A program made the position numbers and the translations under genes. Below are positions 1 to 14,800 of a stretch of DNA of 64,000 nucleotides, piece by piece (position 1 is the first letter of the stretch; each line of letters begins with the position of its first letter). The stretch is from Adiantum capillus-veneris. Its lineage: Eukaryota > Streptophyta > Polypodiopsida > Polypodiales > Pteridaceae. The notes under the pieces were generated by a model. The model did not search any database. It had not been told where the DNA came from and saw only the letters and a list, made by a program, of their open reading frames with translations. The DNA lies in the NCBI GenBank assembly GCA_014529385.2, contig CM043954.1, positions 95,497,247 through 95,561,246 on the forward strand. Direction: 5' to 3'.

Positions 1-547
1 TACCTTTTGAGCCTCCATCCATTTACTCTGGTCTTGTGAATTCGACCATCTGCTTCCATCAATCTGTAGCTACCATTGGCGTATCGCTTTTTGACAATGA
101 ATGGCCCTTCCCATCTAGGATGAAACTTCTTATCTTTCCTAGTGTCAAATCTGTTGTCGTATCTCAATACTAACATGCCTTTCTTCATACCATTTTCCTT
201 AAACCCTTGGTTGAATGTGAGTCGGTGTCATTCTGCTTGTGTTGCATAGTAGTTGATTGCATCTTCCCTATCTAATTGAATCCTTTCTAGATCTAAGATG
301 CAGTTGTGGAGATGGGCAATTGGGCGTTGTAATTGACTAGCCATGACTCGCAAGCTAGCTATTTGTACCTCGATGGGTAGAATGGCCTCTTTTCCATATA
401 CCAGATGGAAAGGGGTGAAACCTAGTGATGTTCGAATTTTCATGGGGTAGGCCCAAAGAGCGGCCATGAGATGCTTATCCTAATCACTTGTGTGGTTATT
501 CACCTACTTTGTGATGATCTTATAGATCATGTCGTTTACCTTTTCCA

Positions 548-1054
548 CTAGGCCATTGCACTGTGGTATGGAGTTGAGACATGTCGGCGTGTCATGCCTA
601 GCTTTTTCATCAGTTCTCCCACCAAGTCACCTCTGAAACCTGCCCCTCTATCAGATATTATATCTAGAGGTGTGCCAAAACAGCAACAAATGTGATCAAA
701 TATGAACTTTGCCACTTCTTGGGATGTAATGCATGTGGTGGCTGCTGCTTTTGCCCATCGGGTCATGTAGTCTACACCAACTAGAATGTACAGTTTACCT
801 GATTGGGCCCTTGGTAAAGGACCAATTGCATCTATTCCCCACTTCTCAAATGGGCCATATGAGATGATAGGAGTCTGTGGCTCATAGGTTAGTGTTCGAT
901 CACTGGATACTTGACAAGCTCGACATGTTTTACACCAATGATGCACATCCCTGTTCAGACTAGGACAAGAGAATCTCGCTTGTAGAATCTTCCTACTAGT
1001 ACTATCTAGAGCAAAGTGGCCGCTACAAAAACCATCATGGCAACTTGAGATCAC
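548..1054 (-). mobile_element. Ty3/gypsy integrase part (zinc finger and core)
   Basis: Part of the gypsy element above. An H2C2 zinc finger is visible (H...H then WCKTCRACQ), followed by the integrase core with GPFEKWGIDAIGPLP and IISDRGAGF, which match the conserved DDE-type core blocks. The C-terminal integrase continues toward position 1. It is a fossil fragment and not an expressed host gene. Confidence 0.85.
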
Positions 1055-4000
1055 CTCCGTGATTTCATTGGAGATTCACATGAGGATCTGATATTTGTCC
1101 TTGCAGTACAAGGTGTTGTTTATCAGGCGATATCTTGTTGCCTTATCTACAAAAAGCTGCATTGTTTCTGGTCCTTGGTATACCCTTCAAGACATTCTCC
1201 TGTATCTAAGAAGCTGCTGATTTCAGGCATAGCATCGCTCCCCTGAAAGAGGGGCGGCTTCAATTTGATTGCTCCTTGGCTAGAGCATCTTCTTCTTGAT
1301 TTTCTTCCCTACGGACATGAAATAACTGCACTGCTTCAAACTTTCTTAAAAGATCCTCAACTTGGCGTAATTAGCCAAGCAAAACCTGATTTTTACAAAC
1401 CCAAGTGCCATTTATCTGCTTAATCAAGATCATGGCATCACCAAACACACTGGCATTTAGGCGGTGAACCCCTCTTAAAACACATTGTTCTAATCCAAGG
1501 ATTAGAGCCACCTACTCTGCTTTGTTGTTGGAGTGGGAGTGTAGCAGCTGCCCAATAGAGTACCTTTTCTTCCTGCTCATTAAAATGATGATGCCAGCTA
1601 GCTTTGGTCCACTGTTCTTTTGTAAGCTCCATCAAAGAAAAGAGAATGAGCTCCTTCTAGCTTAGGAACTTCCACCATTGGTGTCACTCCTTTTCCTTCT
1701 GTGTTTGACCTTTAGCTTCTTCTCATAGTGAGGATGAGTAAGAATACCTGCTAGACTAGCTCAGGAGGAGTTCTCCACTTGCATAGTGTAATCAATCTCT
1801 TGTAATCTAACGAGCCACTTAGAGATTCTAGATGAGACATCCATGCATGTGTTGCATTACATACAGAAATACTTCTTCCATTGTTAGAATTGGCAAAGGG
1901 CCTAGGCAATAGATAGGAGCGGAACTTTGTAGGGCAAACATCAATGCAAGCACCATGTTCTCTACCGTGGTGAATCCCTTTTTTGATGAGGTCATGACAC
2001 GACTAGAGAAGTAGATAGGACGCACGTAAGAGGTTTGGGGGTCCTTCTCCATTAGTACAGCTCCAAGTGTATCACTTCCTACACTGGGGCTAACATAAAA
2101 TGGCTCGTCCCATCTAGGGGGTGCAATGGTGGTAAGTGAAGCGAGGATCTATTTCACTTTGTTGAACTGTTGCTAAGTTTTCTTCACTCCATAGGAAGAC
2201 ATCTCTATGGGTGACTTGTTGTAAAGGGAGAACCACTTTAGAGAGAAAGTGAATGAACCTGCTCAAATACCTTACCTTTTGAAGGAAAGAAATCAATTGC
2301 TTAGCTATTGTGGGTGATGATAAAGACACTAAAGCTTGAACCTTTCTTGGGTCAGCCTCAATCCCTTTTACTGAAATTACATGGCCGAGAAGAGTGACCT
2401 TGCTTTCACCAATGTGACACTTATCCACATTAAGCTGGCCTCCCAAGGTTTGTAGCCTAGCCATACCATCATAAACCTTGCTCAAATGGAGGGAGTGAGA
2501 GTTGTAGATGCAAAAATCATCTATGAAAACCCATATGACTTACCAAAGTATGGTTGGAAGACAAAAGTTACACACCGTTGGAATGTTGCACAAGCGTTGG
2601 TGAGGTCAAAAGGTATCACTCTCTAAGCAAAACATCCCCATGGTGTTATGAAGGTTGTCTTTTTTTGTTCTTCTTCTGCAATGCTAATCTAGAAATAGCC
2701 TGAATAGCCATCACATACTGTGTAGCACTCATGACCTGCTACCTCGTTGAGAATCTTGTCTTGGAGTGGGAGGGGAAAATGATCCCTCTTTGTTGCTGCA
2801 TTGAGAGGTTTGTAGTCTACACAAACCCTCCACTTACCATTCTTCTTTGACCACCACTGGAGAGACCCACTCTGAGGCTTCGACGGGGTAAATGAAACCT
2901 TTTAGCAAATTCCTTAACTCTTTGAGCAATGCCTCTTGTTGAACTACCCAAGCCTTCTGAGCTTTTGCACTACAGGCTTACTTCCTTCCTTGAGTCTTAT
3001 GTGGTGTTGCACCACTGTGATGCTTGTGATCTTTTCATAACCATCAATGAAAAGTGTGGTGAAGTTACCCAGCATAGAGATGTACTCTTCTCTCTCTTCA
3101 CTAGCTAACTCACTGCAGAGCATCCAATGTAACTTACTTGTATCCACCAAGGCTTGCATACCTAATGGTCCCTCTTGGTTCTCCGGTGGTGTTTCAGATT
3201 GTGTCAATCTCTTTGGATCTCTGAGGATGACTCCCATCACTTTGATACTACTGTCGCTCTCTTCAATTGTTATCGTCTCTTCTCTCGAGGTAGTCGAAGA
3301 GTCAATGGTGAATTCATCTTCCGATGCCTCTAAAATCATGTTGTGTTGCTTCCCAGTCTTCATGTCGCAGAATATGGGCTTCCCTTTAGCATCCTTCATC
3401 TGGATCATTCTGGTACTCCAGTCCTGCTTAGCCTCCATAGCCATGAGCATGGTCTTCCAAGAATGATAGGGTAGCCCTCCCCTTTGTGTGGCATGACAAA
3501 AATGTCTACCTCCAATTCTGTGTTGAATGCCTTAACTTTGATTGCATTCACAATGCCTATGCACTTCATTTTGACGTTATTTTCCATTTTAGCTCGGCAG
3601 GGTGCCGGCCTACTTACCTCTAGGCCTAGATGGTGCATCATTTTCTCACTCATGATGCATATTTGTGCGCCACCATCTATATAGATTTTTGAGATACATT
3701 TCCCCTTGATGTGGGCATCCATGATAGGTAGGATGTCGTCTAAATTCCCCCATAGATAGCCCTAGCTATCCTTGGTCTTGACTTTCTAGAAGTCACCATC
3801 TTCGTTCATTGTCTCCTCATCCTTGGTGTAAGATGGAGAAATTGGGTCCAGGTTATTTTCGGACCCTGCAAAACATCTTGAACTAGGTCATATGGTTTAG
3901 CATACTCACCCAATGAAGAATCCACGATATCGATCTTCCACCGAGGCTTAGACGCATGCTTTCTAGACTCTCCATTTCCTTTCATCTTTTGCTCCCTTTG

Positions 4001-4397
4001 AGAGGCCTCTTCATGCCTGGCACGCTTCACTCCCATGGCATCCACTTCTTCTACTTTTCCTTTTCCTTTGTTCTTGTCTTTGACATGGTCTTTTAACTTT
4101 GCTTTTCCCTTAGCTTCAAGAATGATGACACTTACTGCTTGGTTTCTAGCAGGTGGTGGAGGTAGCGGTGGAATGAGAGGTTGCGGTGGTGGTGGTGGTT
4201 GTACGGGCGGTCGAAGGATTTGGATCGGTGGAATCTATTATGGTTGCCAGGGTGGTGGTGGTCTCGCTCTTGGTGGAGAGATCTGATTCTTCCTCACTCC
4301 CCTATTGAAGTTCTGTCTTCTTGGATGAGGACAGTAGTACATGCCATGGCCATCCCTCTCCATAGTTGTAAAAATGGTGGTCTTGATTCTGTCTTTG

Positions 4398-5131
4398 CTA
4401 TCCTCTTCCTTGCTTTGGATTTCTGGCAGGTGCATGCACGTGTTGCACCAGATGTACTGAAAGATTCTCTAGCTGGTTGGTGATTCGATTGAGCAGGCCT
4501 TGTTGATCTTCAACCAATTCATGTGGTTGATTCCTCTGGACGGCTGCTGCAAGTGCGGCTAGGTGTGGTCGAGCTCTTTTCGGTTGCTCTTCCGCGGTAG
4601 TTCTGGCTTGTAGATGCAACTTCTTATCTTTAAGGCGGGCTACTTCAACTGCTACCTCATACGTAGTAGGAAATCTTTTCTTCACCTTCTCTTTAAGAAT
4701 TGGCCATAAGCCAGCCACAAACAGGTCTTTCTTAGGAAATCAGGTGCCCCTTCACCCATCCTCAGCAATGCAACCCATAGTCCCCATAGATCCCCAAACT
4801 TTGATTCGTATACTGCATATTCAGCCATACTTCCTTGCTTCAACTCTATCAACAATTGCCACAATTTCTCCGATGTGGTGCCTTCTCCAAAGCGCCTTAG
4901 AAATGTTGCTCTTAGCAGGTTGCACCTCTCCTTGGTGGCTAGCACCAAGGCGTTGTACCATGATCTTGCTTCCACTTTCATTAACATTGAAAAAATACGC
5001 AGACGTGAAGCATCATCATCCCTTCCAAAGACGACACATGCTATTTCAAGATTATCTAGGAAATTCGAAGCATCTTCCCCCACCTTACCCATGAAGGTTC
5101 GGAAAGAAATGATTGCCATTGCAAAACACAA
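4398..5131 (-). mobile_element. Ty3/gypsy Gag part
   Basis: Part of the gypsy element above. The stretch contains the typical plant retrotransposon Gag pattern: FLDNLEIACVVFG, then ARSWYNAL, then LRATFLRRFGE, then a region rich in charged helices. It sits between the leader coding region and the retropepsin region, in the expected order. Confidence 0.75.
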
Positions 5132-6473
5132 TTTTTAAACTCTTTTTTTTTCCTTAAATACAAATGACTTAGCGGCTTATAGCGGCTTTCTTACAAGGCT
5201 GGGGGGATAGGTTAAAACGCGATGAAAATGGAAACATTGAAGAAGTGATGGTAATCCAACACAGGAGGATAATGGGGTTTGACAAGCTAAGGATCTCTCC
5301 TAGAACCACATCACCAAACAGATACACAATCTTCTGTTGATAAAAGATCTTCCTATCTATATATATATATTTACGTGCATGTGTTGCAGAAACCTAAATA
5401 AAGAAGCGGTTGGTCGGTTATCCATGATGCACAGAGTGTAGAGTACTCACTTATACCCTTACCATGCCGGTGTTGACAAGTCGACACATCCACAAGAGGT
5501 CATCACCCTTCATAGGCTCCACCTTCCCTTCATTGCTCAGCACGTATGGAGTGATGACAACGTGTTTGACCACTCCTAGCCTTTTAGCTAGCAACTGCAA
5601 GTAGTTACCGTAATCGGCTCGTTGCATGAATTCCACTCCATTTAATTGCAGCTCATCTTTGGCCCACTGGGTTTCACCCGTTGTAGACAGCTTCTTCAGG
5701 ATGAGTTGTACGGGGAGAGGAGGAAGGCCCTCTACCTGCCCTCCAAAAAATCAAGGACAGTAGCCAAACCACTCCTCTCTAGGGCATGGGAACCTCCTTA
5801 CCACCTTTGCTTCAAGGTTGTCAAAGTGAACTGGTAGCACTCGCATGCGTGTTGCAAATTGATAGGCGATCTTTCGCCGCTTTGCTTTGGATGACCTTCT
5901 TTTTGGCAACCTAGGCACGATTCTGCTTTTTGAACTCGAAGCACTCACGTGGCCAGGTGTTTCTCCTTCCTTGGGGATCATGTGATTTAGTATTGGCCTA
6001 GCCCTCCCTTTCCTTTGGCACGAGCAACCCCTTTGGGCCACTTAGGAGCAGAGGCTACACTTTTATTTGCAAACTCCTTGGGGAAGAGAGGCTTCACTAA
6101 CTTCTTTCCTCCCTTGATATGGATGATTTCTTCGTGGTGGACGTCGATGTAGAGGATTTCTTCTTCTCCTTTACCTCCATTGATGGCACTCATTAATAGA
6201 GTGCGGTGGGCGACGGCAATGAGAGTAGAGTTTGCAGCCCTCCCTCTAGTGGCTCTTGATTTGCGGTCATATTGAGAGCTACGAGATGGAGAACTTACTT
6301 TTTGGATGTTGGCAACAGTGTATTCCGGTAGCAGCACTTCGATGAAGACTGTCAATGCTTCTTCAATTTCTTCCTCCTCCATTCTCCAATTGGAGAATTC
6401 CCGTAGCCACTCGTCCATGGTCGATGACGTGCATTGTTTTCAGTGTTGTAAAGTAAAGGGTTCCAACAAGCCC
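5132..6473 (-). mobile_element. Gypsy 5' leader with extra coding region ahead of Gag
   Basis: Between the primer-binding site (6474-6493) and recognisable Gag lies about 1.3 kb with minus-strand coding potential, opening at 6418 (MDEWLREFSNWRMEEEE). It is basic and Lys/Arg rich in the middle. I recognise no domain. It may be an N-terminal Gag extension or a separate leader ORF of this lineage. Confidence 0.45.
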
Positions 6474-6493
6474 TCCTTAGTGGGGGCACCAAA
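6474..6493 (-). promoter_or_regulatory. Primer-binding site of the gypsy element
   Basis: On the minus strand the sequence TTTGGTGCCCCCACTAAGG follows directly after an LTR-like CA end (..GCTTGTCA). It has the usual form of a tRNA-complementary primer site in plant gypsy elements. Confidence 0.55.
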
Positions 6494-6648
6494 TGACAAG
6501 CACAAGCGCAAAACAGACCCCAGTGGCCTCTACGCCAGGACCGTGCATGCCGAACTTGTCACGGGGAGTGAACAGGGGGCACCACCTAGATTTGAGCGGC
6601 TAGAACGTGGACAGCAGTAGTGCAAAATAACATTAATCACAGCACACC

Positions 6649-6763
<115 letters not shown>

Positions 6764-6872
6764 CGTAGACGTAGACACAGATGATGAAAACCCCTCGAGA
6801 TGTGAGGGCAAACTTGATGCAAGGTGGTATTTACCGAAACCTTCATTTCAACAAGGTGGAGACCATGGTGAT

Positions 6873-6882
<10 letters not shown>

Positions 6883-6964
<82 letters not shown>
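6883..6964. repeat. (GA)n microsatellite, about 41 units
   Basis: Uninterrupted AG run 125 bases after the previous array, same orientation. Confidence 0.97.
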
Positions 6965-6966
<2 letters not shown>

Positions 6967-7308
6967 TATAGTACGTTCTCTAGGGAAAATTCACGTGTGC
7001 GGAGATCCCACTCCTGTGAGTAGTGACCCTTGGAGTCAATGTGTGTGCATGGCTTCCCTCTCAATTGTTGACTCCCCCGATAGTGACCTCTCAGTGCTCT
7101 TTTATAGGTGCAAGCTTGCTTAGTTCAGGATAATATGATTAAGCTTGGGCCCTAATCAGGAGAGACAAAGCAAGGAGCCGGGTCCCAGATGGTTGACCCC
7201 TGCTTTATTTTAGGAGAAATTTAAAATGATATCTCCTAGGTAGGCCTTTGTGACCATCACCTAGAGAGAGGTGGCAATATACAAATATTTTTTTACAAGG
7301 TTTTGGCA

Positions 7309-7702
7309 TGAATAAGGAAAATGGATTACCCTACGGATGTTTACTACAGAGATGCGTCGTGGACGAGATGCCGATGAATTTCAGGCTATACTGATGCGTC
7401 GGTGTAGCGCGCTCGCCAAACTCGGTGCCGGCTGGGGCATGCCTTCGACATCTTTCTTTGAACTATGGTCGCCATCGCGTGATCTTGGTCATTCTTCTTC
7501 GTTTCTTTGGGCATCGATGTCGAGCTTCTTTGGTTTTCCTTCTTGTGCGTGCGTATGGTGTGCTTGTGTTTGTTTGAATGTGTGTGTGAGTGTGTATGTG
7601 CTTGTGAGTGTGTGTAGGGGGGGGTGTGTGTGTGTGTGTGTGTGTAAGTGTGTATATGTGTGTAGGTAAGTGTATGTGTGTGTACGTGAGTGTGCACATG
7701 TG

Positions 7703-7761
<59 letters not shown>

Positions 7762-7866
7762 AGAGCAAGAGTGTATATGTGTGTGTGTGTGGGGGGGGGG
7801 GGGGGGGGGGGAGTGTGTGAGTGTGAGTGTTTGGGTGTGTGTGTGTGTGTATGGGTGGGGAATGAG

Positions 7867-7917
<51 letters not shown>

Positions 7918-7946
7918 CCTTCTGGCCCGGCTGCTCACACAGGAAC

Positions 7947-8014
<68 letters not shown>

Positions 8015-8104
8015 GGCGAGAGTGAGAGATGGAGAGAGAGTGAGAGAGAGAGTGTGTGTGTCTGTGTGTGTGTGTGTGTGGGTGTGTGAGAGAGTGTGTG
8101 GGGG

Positions 8105-8182
<78 letters not shown>

Positions 8183-8288
8183 ATGAGTGGACGAGAGGGG
8201 GAGATAGGGAGGGAGAGGGTGAGAGTGTGTGTGTGGCGTGTGTTGGGAGGGAGAGAGAGCCTATCTCATGGCGGTCCCCTGGTTGACG

Positions 8289-8374
<86 letters not shown>

Positions 8375-8636
8375 GGCTGCATGCAGAGGAACAAGAGGGA
8401 GAGAGGGGGTGGCGGAGATAATGGAGGAGAGAGAGGAAGGGAGATGATGGAGGAGAGGGAGAGGGTGGTGCCAAGGGGGGGCGGCCCACTCTTGCATGTG
8501 TGCGAGCAAGGGGGTGGGGGTGGCGGTGGCGGTCTGCAGAACAAAAAATATATTTAGTTTTCATTTGTTTACATTATAAGGCTCCCCCCTAGTGGGGTTT
8601 GTTCCCACGGCCTTGGCTTTTGAAAGCCGGCTGTCA
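7309..8636. repeat. Compound (GA)n/(TG)n microsatellite field
   Basis: The field has five long GA arrays (about 7705-7754, 7875-7913, 7950-8011, 8107-8181, 8292-8372) separated by TG-rich tracts (7565-7700, 7770-7860, 8050-8100), plus a run of 21 G at 7791-7811. All purines of the GA arrays are on the plus strand. Open frames across it code only for RERE, SLSL or HTHT repeats. I see no gene; 7340-7560 is unique sequence I do not recognise. Confidence 0.9.
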
Positions 8637-9718
8637 CTATGTAAGTTTGAACTTGAGGATTGGAAACCTATTGCCACTCCCATGGAAACAGGTTTGAAGT
8701 TAAGTCTACATGATGCTAGTGATCATGATGATGTTACTCTTTACCAAACTGTTGTTGGTTGTCTCATTTATGTATGCAACACAAGGCCGGATATTCAGTT
8801 TGCAGTCTCACAGGTCAGCAGATTTATGCATAGCCGAGGGTCTAAGCATTGGTAGGCTATCAAGAGGATTTCCCGCTACTTGAGTGGCACTTTACATCTT
8901 GGCTTGTTTTATCCCTAGAGGGGATCATTGCCGCCAGACTTACATGCTTTTTCAAACTCAGATTGGGCTCGTTGTTTTGACTCGCAGTGTCCACAAGTGC
9001 TTTTTGTTTCGTACTTGGCAGTTCATGTATATCATGGTTGAGCAAGAAGTAACCTACTATGGCCACTTTGAGTTGTGAGGCTGAGTATAGGGCAGTCTTC
9101 ACAGCTACGGTTGAGTGTGTATGGCTCAAACGCCTTATGGCTAATTTGGGTGTTGGACAGGACACTGCCAACATTATCTACAATGACAGTCAGAGAGCAT
9201 CGGCAGTTGTGAGGAACCCAATTTTTCATGCTCGTACAAAGCACATTGAGGTGCATTACCACTATGTCAGGGAGAGGCTTTCAGCAGGTGAGATGAGCTT
9301 GGCTTATGTGCCAACACAGAACAACCTTGCAGATCTTTTCACAAAGGCTTTGTCTCATGAGAAGCTCGAAGTTTTCCGCAAAGCTTTGGGCTTACTCCCC
9401 TTTGTGTGGACTGATCATGTCCTCAGGGAATGGAACTTCCCTTTACTCATGTGCCAGCTCTTGTTCACCGCATCACTCTAGGGGGGATTTGTTACCATAT
9501 ACATGTGGTAGTGATGTGTGTGAACACACTTGGGACCACCGGGGCATTTTTTCCCTCTCTAGGAGGTTTTTTCCCCCGTGCATTATATATACACCCATTC
9601 ATTCTAGGTCTATCAATCTTTCCATTGCACACTAAGTAAAACACTCTCTATTGTGTGTCTTGAGCTTCCTTCGTCTTCTCCAAGCTGTGTGTGTTTTCTT
9701 GCAACCCTAATTCCAAAA
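8637..9718 (+). mobile_element. Ty1/copia 3' fragment with LTR
   Basis: Fossil fragment lacking everything upstream of the late reverse-transcriptase region. The sequence shows the RT C-terminus (PIATPMETGLKLSLHDA, YQTVVGCLIYVCNTRPDIQF), RNase H (CEAEYRAVFTATVECVWLK, FHARTKHIEVHYHYV, NLADLFTKAL), a G-rich polypurine tract (9481-9489) and an LTR (9490-9718). It belongs to the same family as the element at 55641-60658, whose protein and LTR are clearly related. It is broken. Confidence 0.88.
9490..9718 (+). repeat. Copia LTR (3')
   Basis: It starts TGTTACCATATACATGTGG directly after a polypurine tract and ends near ..CTAATTCCAA. It is homologous to the 227-bp LTRs at 55641-55867 and 60432-60658 read on the minus strand. 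Confidence 0.85.
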
Positions 9719-10449
<731 letters not shown>

Positions 10450-10511
10450 AGAGAGCTTGAGAGTGAGAGCGATCGAGTGAGAGAGAGAGAGAGACAGAGA
10501 GAGAGAGAGAG

Positions 10512-11812
10512 CACGGATTTGTGACTTTGATACCTTGTCTCGACATTGGAGACTCCCATCTTGCGGCGGTGGAGGCGGCCTCAACATCGACAATTAGCCA
10601 TTCTGACACCGATTTTGGCAATGTTTTTTGCCACTCGACGACCTTGAAACCTTCGACCAAGTCAACAAGCTAGCTCATGACCGCTAACAGTTCTGCCTGA
10701 TGATGGAGGCAAGGCACAGGCACTGGATTCGACTCTAATTTCTTCCACGACATCTCTTGAGCACTCATGGCTCGAAGAATGCTTTTGTTCGATGGCGGAA
10801 GGCGACACCAACTTTGTTGACAATCTATTGACGACCTTTTCTTGGCGTGCACATGCGAGGTACCTCTATCATGGAGGAGTGACGCCCAACACGATAGAGG
10901 AGTGACTCGAGACACCGGCAATGAGCACTCTTGGTGGCTATTAGCACATTTTTGTTCGGCGGTGGAAATCGGAACATATCAGCATCAACACGCAGGTTAC
11001 AGGGGGCTTTTGAGCCCGTTTACACAAAAATTCTCCAGGTTTTCATACGCTTAAAAGAACAGCACTTTCACATGCGATTTTGGCAATCATTTTGATAGCA
11101 ATTTCTCTACGGACAGATGCATTGATAGATGCATGTTTTCTTTAGCACACCATAGTGCTATTGAGCTCTTTTGAGAGCAGATATCCCCACAGGGATCACT
11201 TTTACTAAATGCAACAATTCTTGGTGCTTGTTTGAGCGTGATCACTCATATACGTTGAGTTGCGGACACTGTGTATTGTACTATGTGTGGAGCCTTTTTT
11301 TTTTGCTATTTTGGCTGATTTTTCGGCCGTTTTTGAGACTTGGACTGGAAGAGCCATTTCTGAGACTGTGGCTAGTCCTACTGTGTCTGCTTTAGTCTTT
11401 GGAGGGTTGTTGCATGAGGGTTTCTTTGAGCTGGGATATTCTCAAATGTTGAGATATCTTTGGTGATATAGGTAGCTGGAGTTCCCCTCTTACAATACCC
11501 TTGCCATAGGATATGTACCTGGATGGATTCTTATGCTTTTGATGCCAAGTTGGTGGTCACACAGCAACGACAATGTCAGATTTTTTATTCCTAGTTAGTG
11601 TAGTTGGCAAATTTTATGCATTTTTTGAGTCAAGTTTCAACTCCTCATACATAGGAGACTCTGGTGGATGTTTCCCACGAGTCGTGACTTTCATTGTTGA
11701 CACTTTTGAGCCTGTTTTGATTGAGGTTTTGCTCCCAATACAAAGGTTACTCTGCCCAAATTTTTATAGCTTCTTGCCATAGTTTGGCACCTCTCAAACC
11801 CTCTTGTCAATG
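10512..11812. other. Unassigned sequence ahead of copia Gag
   Basis: No convincing gene. It has an imperfect internal repeat (phrases around a 'gagcactc..tggctatt' core near 10760 and 10925). The last 500-600 bases may be the LTR or leader of the copia element starting at 11813, but I find no matching LTR partner to prove it. Confidence 0.4.
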
Positions 11813-14800
11813 ATGGCTTCTTCTTCAAAAAAGGAAGAGTATTTCATCCGCAAGTTTGATGGTAGCAACTTTACCATGTGGAAAGAGAGCATAAAGGATG
11901 TTTTGACTAACAAAGGTCTATTAAAACCGTTGAAAGAGCATGCAGAGGGTGATGGCTATACATAGGCTCGGTGGGAGATTTTGGATATGGAATCCATGGC
12001 TACGATACATCTACATCTAGCCGAGTCAGTTTTATTCACTATCGTAGGGAAGACAACAACCAAGGCTCTATGGGATAGCTTATGTTCAACATGGGAGAGA
12101 GAGAGAGTGCATCCAACAAAGTTTCTCTCATGAAAAAGCTTATGAAGCTCAACATGAAAGAAGGTAGCACAGTTTTTGGACACTCAAATGAGCTCAACTC
12201 CTTGTTCAGCCAGTTGACATCTCAGGGATTTAGTGAGTTTGATGAATACTCAAATCTATTTTCATGTTATGCTCTCTACCCCATTCATGGGACATATTTT
12301 GCACAGCCATTAGCAATTTAGCTTTGAATGGCAAATTAGTGTTCAATGATGTCACAAGTGTGTTGCTCATTGAGGAGATTGGACGTCAATATCTTGATGC
12401 AAGTGGGCATGGTGATGCGTATGTGGCTAGCTACAATTGCAACAAGCAAAAGAAGCGTGTTTGTAGCCATAGTCATTCTCAGGATCGCAGGCAAGGTCGT
12501 AGCAAGAGTCGCGACAAAGACATGACAATTGTTGAGTGTTACTACTGCCATAAAAAGGGACCCTTGAAGAGAGATTTCCGCACAATGCAGTGTGATAAGG
12601 GCAAAGAGAAAGCGAAGTCTAACAAACCCAAAAGCAACGTGAAAATCAAAGAGATTAATGTGGTTGAGTTTCCAGTCCTTGAGACAGTTTTTGACGTGCC
12701 AAATGATGTGTTGATTTTCACATTAGATTTGAGTCCTGATGCATTGTTAGCTCTTGATGAGGGTTATGCGTAGAATTGGATTGTGGACTTAGGTGCTAGC
12801 TTTCACGTGACTCCTCAGGAGTGGTTTTCTACATACACTGCCACACATGGCACAGTGAAGCTAGGCTATTCTTATGAGCTTGATATATGTGGTGCGGGTA
12901 GCATCAAGCTTTTTATGCATAATGGCACTGAGTTTATGCTGCATAATGTCAAACATGTATCCAAATTGACAAAGAGTTTGATGTCAGTTGGATGACTGGA
13001 TGATTTGGGTTACACTACCATATTTGCTCATGGTTCTTGAATTATCAAGAAGAGAAACCTGGTCATGCTTAAAGGCCAGAAGTCTGGCTCATTGTACTCA
13101 CTTTATATCTCTTTTGTTAAAGAGAATTCTATTTGTGTAGACAAGCTGTTGTCTACAGAGTTGTGGCATATCCAGTTAGGACATATGAGTCAAAGGGAAT
13201 GAAAGTCTTGCAACTTTCTAGTTATATCCATGTGCTAGATTACTCTAACTTCTCTTTATGTGAGCATTGCATCTATGGCAAACAGGCTAGGTTGACATCT
13301 GCGCCTTTGGACAAGGAGTTAGGGAGTCCTCTAGATATCGCTCATAGTGACTTGTGCGAACCTATGCTAGTCAAGTCTCTAGGGGGAGCGTTATACTTTC
13401 TAACATTCATAGATGACTCTACTAGAAAGGTGTGGCTTTATCTCTTGAAGCAGAAGAGCAATGTCTTTAGTGTCTTTCAGAAGTTCTTAGATGATTGGTT
13501 GAGAACCACTCAGGTAGAAAGCTTAAATCTTTAGTGTCTTTAGTGTCTTTCAGAAGAACAATGTCTTTAGTGTCTTTCAGAAGTTCTTAGATGATTGGTA
13601 GAGAACCAGTCGGGTAGAAAGCTTAAATCTTTGCATCGTGACAATGGAGGCAAGTATATTTCCTCTGAGTTCAAGGACCTTTGCAGTAAACGAGGCATTA
13701 GAAGATAGTTTACCACGCCTTACACACCCATGCAAAATGGTGTGGCTAAGAGGATGAATAGAACCATTCAAGAACGGTTCACTTGTATGATGTCTACGAC
13801 CAAATTACGCAAGGATTTTGGGGAGAAGCTGTTACGACGGCTGCTTACTTGATCAATCGATCACCTAGAACACCACTAAAGTACAAGGTTCCGCACAAGA
13901 TGTGGACGGTCAAAGAGCACAATTATTACAGGTTACGTGTATTTGGGTGTGAGACATTCTCACATATGCCAAAAGCCAGTGAAAGACATTGAGTATCGCA
14001 GCGTACGGTTTGAGGATGTTGCCTCACCACTAGTTTCACAGAATGTTGGACGTGCTAGTGATGCACCTTCCACTAGTGCACATGCACATGTTTCTCAAGA
14101 GAGAGAAAAATCCAGTAGTCAGGCACTTTGGAGGTCTACTCGTACATCTTGTGCACCTGAGTGTTTTGAGCCAGGATTGGCCGACTACCTGTGATTGCGG
14201 TGAACCCACTTGCTACAAAGAGGCCATTCAAATGGACGATAGCATGAAGTGGGAAGAGGCTATGCAATCTGAGCATAACTCGATCTTAGCAAATGAAACA
14301 TGGGAATTGATAGAGTTACCAAGAGGTAAATAGGCATTGCCATGAAAATGGGTCTACAAAAAGAAGTATATCACAGATGATCTTCAGCTTAAGTATAAGG
14401 TTAGATTGGTTGCTAAAGGGTTCAAGCAACTGAAAGGTGTGGACTTCAATGAAATCTTTTCTCCAGTGGTCAATATGACTACATTGCATCCTGTGCTTGG
14501 TCTAGTAGCCATCGAGGACATGGAATTGGTCCAAATGGATGTGAAGACAACGTTTCTTCATGGGGATCTTGAAGAGGATGTCTACATGAAACAGCTAGAA
14601 GGTTTTGCGATAAAGCCTGAGAAGCCAACACGTGCAAAACTGGTGTGTAGACTCAAGAAAGCTTTGTATGGATTAAAGCAAGGCTCACGACAATGGTACA
14701 TCAAGTTTGATAAGAAAATTCAGTCCCAAGGTTATGTATGGAGCCAAGAGGATCACTCCTTGTACACAAAGAGGTTGAACAATGGTTCCCTCATCATTCT

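Noticed and set aside
3047-3466. Plus-strand frame opposite the gypsy pol region
   Set aside because: Antisense shadow of the retroelement coding region.
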